Origin: Thalassorhabdomicrobium marinisediminis
GTDB lineage: Bacteria; Pseudomonadota; Alphaproteobacteria; Rhodobacterales; Rhodobacteraceae
Direction: 5' to 3'
Length of the DNA: 64,000 nucleotides
Assembly (NCBI RefSeq): GCF_003072065.1
Contig: NZ_QCYG01000002.1
Location: 1-64,000, forward strand
A program made the position numbers and the translations under genes. Positions 60,453 to 64,000 of the stretch are shown here, piece by piece (the first letter of the stretch is position 1; each line of letters starts with the position of its first letter). The notes under the pieces are model-generated. The model saw nothing but the letters and a program-made list of their open reading frames with translations, searched no databases and had not been told where the DNA came from.

Positions 60453-61484
60453 ATGACCAGCCCTGATCAGACCCCGCGCCCCTCCGACGATCACCTCGTG
60501 GCCGAGATCGAAGCTCTGGGCGGCAAACTGGCACAGGCGCGCGCGTCGATTGCCCGTCGGTTCATCGGGCAGGACGACGTGGTGGACCTGACGCTGGCGG
60601 CGCTGCTCTGCGGCGGTCACGCGCTGCTGATCGGCCTGCCCGGTCTGGGCAAGACGCGGCTGGTCGACACGCTCTCCACGGTCATGGGGCTGGACGGCAA
60701 CCGCATCCAGTTCACGCCCGACCTGATGCCCGCCGACATTCTCGGCTCCGAGGTGCTGGAAACCGCCGCCGACGGCACGCGCGATTTCCGCTTCATCGAA
60801 GGGCCGGTGTTCTGTCAGCTTCTGATGGCGGACGAGATCAACCGCGCCAGCCCGCGCACCCAGTCCGCCCTGCTGCAAGCCATGCAGGAAAAAGAGGTGA
60901 CCATCGCCGGCGCGCACCGCCCCCTCGGCGTGCCGTTCCACGTGCTGGCCACCCAGAACCCCATCGAACAGGAAGGCACCTACCCCCTGCCCGAAGCCCA
61001 GCTTGACCGGTTCCTCGTGCAGATTGACGTGCCCTACCCTGACCGCGACACCGAGCGTGACATCCTCATCGCGACCACCGGCGTGGCCGAGGATGAGGCC
61101 GGGGCGATCTTCACCGCGCAAGAGCTTCTGGCCGCGCAGACGCTGCTGCGCCGCATGCCCGTGGGCGACGCCATCGTCGAGATGATCCTCGATCTTGTGC
61201 GCGCCTGCCGTCCGGACGATGACACAGCCCCCGAGGCGGTGCGCGATGCGGTCAGCTGGGGCCCCGGCCCGCGCGCGGCGCAGGCCCTGATGCTTACGGT
61301 GCGGGCCGAAGCGCTGCTGCGCGGCCGCCTCGTGCCCTCGGCCGAAGACGTGCGCCGCATGGCCGCGCCGGTGCTGTCGCACCGCATGGCGCTCAGCTTC
61401 GCCGCCCGCGCCCGGGGCGTCCGCCTCGCGGATGTCATCGATACGGTCGCCACCCGGATCACCTCGGTGACCGCCGCGGCATGA
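60453..61484 (+). CDS. MoxR-family AAA ATPase
   Basis: This protein of about 343 residues has ARRFIGQDDVVDLTLAALLC, Walker A LIGLPGLGKTRLVDTL, Walker B and sensor LLMADEINRASPRTQSALLQ, VLATQNPIEQEGTYPLPEAQ and a C-terminal lid. ATG 60453 has AAAGGA upstream; ATG 60429 is also possible. MoxR ATPases act as chaperones for vWA/DUF58 proteins, and the next gene, overlapping by four bases, is a DUF58 protein. Confidence 0.95.
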   Translation: MTSPDQTPRPSDDHLVAEIEALGGKLAQARASIARRFIGQDDVVDLTLAALLCGGHALLIGLPGLGKTRLVDTLSTVMGLDGNRIQFTPDLMPADILGSEVLETAADGTRDFRFIEGPVFCQLLMADEINRASPRTQSALLQAMQEKEVTIAGAHRPLGVPFHVLATQNPIEQEGTYPLPEAQLDRFLVQIDVPYPDRDTERDILIATTGVAEDEAGAIFTAQELLAAQTLLRRMPVGDAIVEMILDLVRACRPDDDTAPEAVRDAVSWGPGPRAAQALMLTVRAEALLRGRLVPSAEDVRRMAAPVLSHRMALSFAARARGVRLADVIDTVATRITSVTAAA

Positions 61485-62356
61485 CCGACACGCCCCTGTC
61501 CCTCAGGTCCGGCGCCGAAACCCTCGCGGCGCCCTTCCCGCCGCTTCTGGCCGAGGCGGAACACCTTGCCGCGACGGTGCTGGTGGGCGACCACGGGCGG
61601 CGCCGCGCCGGGGTTGGCGACACCTTCTGGCAATACCGCCCGGCGCAGAACCACGACGGCCTGCGCGCCATCGACTGGCGCCGCTCGGCGCGGTCGGATG
61701 CGCAGTTCATTCAGGAAAAGGAATGGCAGATCGCGCAAAGCGTGCAGCTTTGGGTCGATGGTGCGGCATCCATGTCCTTTGCGTCCACCAAAGATATTCC
61801 CACCAAGGCCGAGCGGGCGCGCAGGCTGGCGCTGGCCGCGGCGATCCTGCTGCTGCGCGGTGGCGAACGGGTCGGGCTGGCGGGCGATACGCTGCCGCCG
61901 CGCCGGGGCGAGGCTCAGCTCACACAGCTCGCCACGCTGCTTTCGCAAGACACCGACAGCGATTTCGGCACGCCCGAGGCCTCGGGACTGCTGCGCCACT
62001 CCCGCGCGCTGTTCATCTCCGACTTTCTGGGCGACATAGAGACCACCGAAGCCGCCTTGACCCGCGCCGCCGACCGCGACGTGCGCGGCGCGCTGGTGCA
62101 GGTGCTTGACCCCGCGGAAGAGGCGTTCCCCTACGACGGACGCACCATCTTCGAGAGCATGTCGGGCAGCGTCACCCATGAGACGTTGAAGGCCCGCGAC
62201 CTGCGCGACCGCTATCTTGAGCGCCTCGCCGAGCGCAAGGACCGCCTTGCCACCCTAGCCCGCGCCACCGGATGGCAGGTCCACACCCATCACACCGATG
62301 CGCCGGCCTCCGCCGCCCTGCTCTGGATCTATGCGGCCCTGGAGCGCCGCCCATGA
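61481..62356 (+). CDS. DUF58 domain protein
   Basis: This 291-residue protein has the DUF58 signature NHDGLRAIDWRRSARSDAQF followed by a vWA-like domain (SVQLWVDGAASMSFAS, ALFISDFLGDIETTEAALT). It starts at ATGA overlapping the MoxR stop. It probably works with MoxR as a substrate or adaptor in an envelope or stress function. Confidence 0.94.
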   Translation: MTDTPLSLRSGAETLAAPFPPLLAEAEHLAATVLVGDHGRRRAGVGDTFWQYRPAQNHDGLRAIDWRRSARSDAQFIQEKEWQIAQSVQLWVDGAASMSFASTKDIPTKAERARRLALAAAILLLRGGERVGLAGDTLPPRRGEAQLTQLATLLSQDTDSDFGTPEASGLLRHSRALFISDFLGDIETTEAALTRAADRDVRGALVQVLDPAEEAFPYDGRTIFESMSGSVTHETLKARDLRDRYLERLAERKDRLATLARATGWQVHTHHTDAPASAALLWIYAALERRP

Positions 62357-62479
62357 CCCGCCCCCGCCCGCATCATCTTTGCTTTACAAATATCCCGGGG
62401 GAGTCGCGCCCGCGCGACGGGGGCTGGCCCCCCTTTGGCGGCATCGATGGTCAAAGCCTCGCTTTCAAGCCGGGCGATC

Positions 62480-62562
62480 AGGGCAGCGCCGGCACGCCGG
62501 GGGGGCGGCAACGCCGCCCCGGAGGGGCGGGACGGCGTTGCCCGGCGTGCCGCCGGGCAGAC
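62480..62562. repeat. REP-like palindromic element, family A copy 2
   Basis: This is nearly identical over about 80 bases to 40103-40187: it shares GGGACGGCGTTGCCCGGCG and TGCCGCCGGGCA, with a few substitutions in the middle. It lies in the 238-base gap between the DUF58 and DUF4159 genes, which are normally close together in this cluster. Confidence 0.85.
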
Positions 62563-62594
62563 CGACATGACCGCATCCCCCACCCGAGGCGCCC

Positions 62595-64000
62595 ATGCTG
62601 ACGCTCGGCCCCCTGGGTTTCACCGCCCCCTGGCTGCTGCTCGGCCTTCTGGTGCTGCCGATCCTCTGGCTGCTGCTGCGCGCCGTGCCGCCCGCGCCCA
62701 CCCGCCGCCGTTTCCCCGGCGTCGCGCTGCTGCTGGGGCTGACCGACAGCGACAGCCAGACTGACCGCACGCCGTGGTGGCTGCTGCTGTTGCGCCTGCT
62801 GGCCGTGGCCGCGATCATCACCGCCTTCGCCGGCCCCGTTCTGAACCCGCAAAAACAGACCGCCGGCACCGGTCCGCTGCTGATTCTGGCCGATGGCACC
62901 TGGGCCGACGCGGGCGACTGGGCGCGGCGCATCGACCGGATGGACGCGGCGCTGGCCGATGCGGCCCGCGACGGGCGCACGGCTGCGCTCGTCACGCTCA
63001 CCGATCTGCCGCCCGAGCCGCCGGTGTTTCAGGATGCGCAGGCGGTGCGGCAACGCCTCGCCTCGCTCACGCCTGCGCCCTACGCGCCCGACGCCGAAGC
63101 CCTTGCCGCTTGGGCTGCGCAGCTGGACGGCGACTTCGACACCTTCTGGCTGTCCGACGGGCTGGCCCGCGACAGCCGGGCGGACCTACTCGCAGCTCTT
63201 GAAAGGCACGGCACCGTCACCGCCTTCGAAAGCCCGCAACCGGTGCGCGCCCTGCGGCCCGCCACCTTTGAGGACGGCGCAGTCTCTGTCACCGTGCTGC
63301 GCTCGGCCCCCGGCCGCGCCACGCAGACCGCCGTCACCGCCATCGGCCTTGACCCTGCGGGGGTGGAACGCCGCCTTGCCAGCGCCCCCGCCGCCTTCGA
63401 CGCCGAGGCCACAAGCGCCACCGCGACTTTCGATCTGCCGCCCGAGTTGCGCAACCGCGTCACCCGGTTCGAGATCGCGGGCCTGCGGTCGGCGGGGGCG
63501 GTCAGCCTCACCGACGACGGGCTGAAACGGCGCGAGGTGGCGCTGCTGGCCGGTGCGACCCCGCGCGAAGCGCTCGATCTGCTCTCGCCGCTGCACTACC
63601 TGCGGCAAGCGCTGTCCCCCACGGCGGACCTGATCGACGGCCCGCTTGCGGACGTGCTGCTGGCCAACCCCGACGTAATCATTCTTTCCGATGTGGCAAC
63701 GCTGACCGACATCGAGGCCGAGGCCATGCTCGACTGGGTCGAGGCGGGCGGCCTGCTGGTGCGCTTCGCCGGACCGCGGCTTGCGGCCTCGGACGTCAGC
63801 CGCAGCGACGAAGACCCGCTGATGCCCGTGCGTCTGCGCGTGGGTGGGCGCTCCATCGGCGGGGCCATGTCCTGGGGCGAACCCAAGGCGCTGGCCCCCT
63901 TCGCCGACACCTCGCCCTTTGCAGGCCTGCCAATCCCCGAGGACGTGACCGTCTCGGCGCAGGTCATGGCGCAGCCGGACCCGACGCTGGCGTCGCGGGT
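62595..64000 (+). CDS. DUF4159/BatA-like membrane protein (partial, runs off window)
   Basis: ATG 62595 opens a frame that has no stop before the window end, giving at least 468 residues. The N-terminus is BatA-like: MLTLGPLGFTAPWLLLGLLV, then PILWLLLRAVPPAP and RFPGVALLLGL, followed by a second membrane segment (LLLLRLLAVAAIITAFAGPV). A degenerate vWA domain follows (LLILADGTWADAGDW, TFWLSDGLARDS), then a region beginning LSPLHYLRQALSPTADLIDG that resembles the glutamine-amidotransferase-like part of these proteins (MLDWVEAGGLLVRFAGPRL). DUF4159 would be expected past the edge. It is the third gene of the MoxR/DUF58 cluster. Confidence 0.9.
   Translation, partial: MLTLGPLGFTAPWLLLGLLVLPILWLLLRAVPPAPTRRRFPGVALLLGLTDSDSQTDRTPWWLLLLRLLAVAAIITAFAGPVLNPQKQTAGTGPLLILADGTWADAGDWARRIDRMDAALADAARDGRTAALVTLTDLPPEPPVFQDAQAVRQRLASLTPAPYAPDAEALAAWAAQLDGDFDTFWLSDGLARDSRADLLAALERHGTVTAFESPQPVRALRPATFEDGAVSVTVLRSAPGRATQTAVTAIGLDPAGVERRLASAPAAFDAEATSATATFDLPPELRNRVTRFEIAGLRSAGAVSLTDDGLKRREVALLAGATPREALDLLSPLHYLRQALSPTADLIDGPLADVLLANPDVIILSDVATLTDIEAEAMLDWVEAGGLLVRFAGPRLAASDVSRSDEDPLMPVRLRVGGRSIGGAMSWGEPKALAPFADTSPFAGLPIPEDVTVSAQVMAQPDPTLASR

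Noticed and set aside
1-64000. tRNA, rRNA or CRISPR arrays
   Set aside because: I looked for T-loop signatures, cloverleaf-like palindromes and regularly spaced repeats. The only regular array is the 8-bp repeat block at 15838-15909, which has no spacers.

Overview
The window looks like a chromosome or chromid segment of a marine-type alphaproteobacterium of the Rhodobacteraceae (Roseobacter group). The evidence is family content: DUF1523, a DUF6638-like protein, DUF1285, hydroxypyruvate isomerase, a MoxR/DUF58/DUF4159 cluster and several ABC and TctABC uptake systems. GC is very high from about 26.05 kb to the right end. From 1 to about 26 kb GC is visibly lower, so the left part reads as accessory DNA.

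Bases 1-18.2 kb carry the parts of a mobilizable element. They are a RepB-type primase/replication gene (641-2245, -), a KfrA-like DNA-binding protein with 8-bp tandem repeats in front of it (repeats 15838-15909, gene 16006-16638), a MOBQ-type MobA/MobL relaxase (16445-17659, -), an oriT-like palindrome (17714-17751) and a small mobilization protein (17852-18151). No integrase or coupling protein is seen. An intact IS256-family element (14385-15777, 8-bp target duplication) sits inside this region.

The cargo between rep and kfrA is the most interesting part. Two tightly coupled operons converge. The rightward one (2798-8045) encodes an Hsp70-like ATPase with a TPR-like tail, an SF1/UvrD-type helicase and a protein ending in a DUF7662-like domain. 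The leftward one (13749-8408) encodes a four-helix coiled-coil membrane protein, a vWA-like single-pass protein, a MotA/ZorA-like channel subunit and an OmpA-domain protein with a fused C-terminal thermonuclease. I propose a Zorya-related anti-phage or anti-plasmid system with a probably periplasmic nuclease. No phenotype can be read from sequence.

From 18.5 to 25.6 kb lies a LysR-controlled catabolic and transport cluster: a 2-hydroxyacid dehydrogenase, an RraA-like aldolase, an MFS transporter and TctC-TctB-TctA. After a 533-bp gap and the GC shift come a luciferase-like oxidoreductase, a PanB-like enzyme, a 2Fe-2S ferredoxin and a P450 next to an AraC regulator. These are followed by dimethylargininase, an aminotransferase, a TetR regulator and a basic-amino-acid-type ABC importer, which together suggest use of (methylated) arginine.

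The 36-46 kb part holds a GGDEF-EAL protein, a secreted molybdopterin-binding-like protein, a uronate-dehydrogenase-like epimerase, ribulose-phosphate epimerase, an AraC regulator, deoC and a double-domain aldehyde dehydrogenase. A leftward operon (52750-45647) of poorly characterised genes around an AAA ATPase follows. It starts with a hairpin that covers the ribosome binding site and contains one frameshifted gene. The right end (52.8-64 kb) has an L,D-transpeptidase, an SDR, an alpha/beta hydrolase, a GabD-type dehydrogenase, DUF421, DUF998 and HemJ-like membrane proteins, Hyi, DUF1285, and the MoxR/DUF58/DUF4159 cluster, which runs off the window. GC-rich REP-like palindromes of two families are scattered through the high-GC part.
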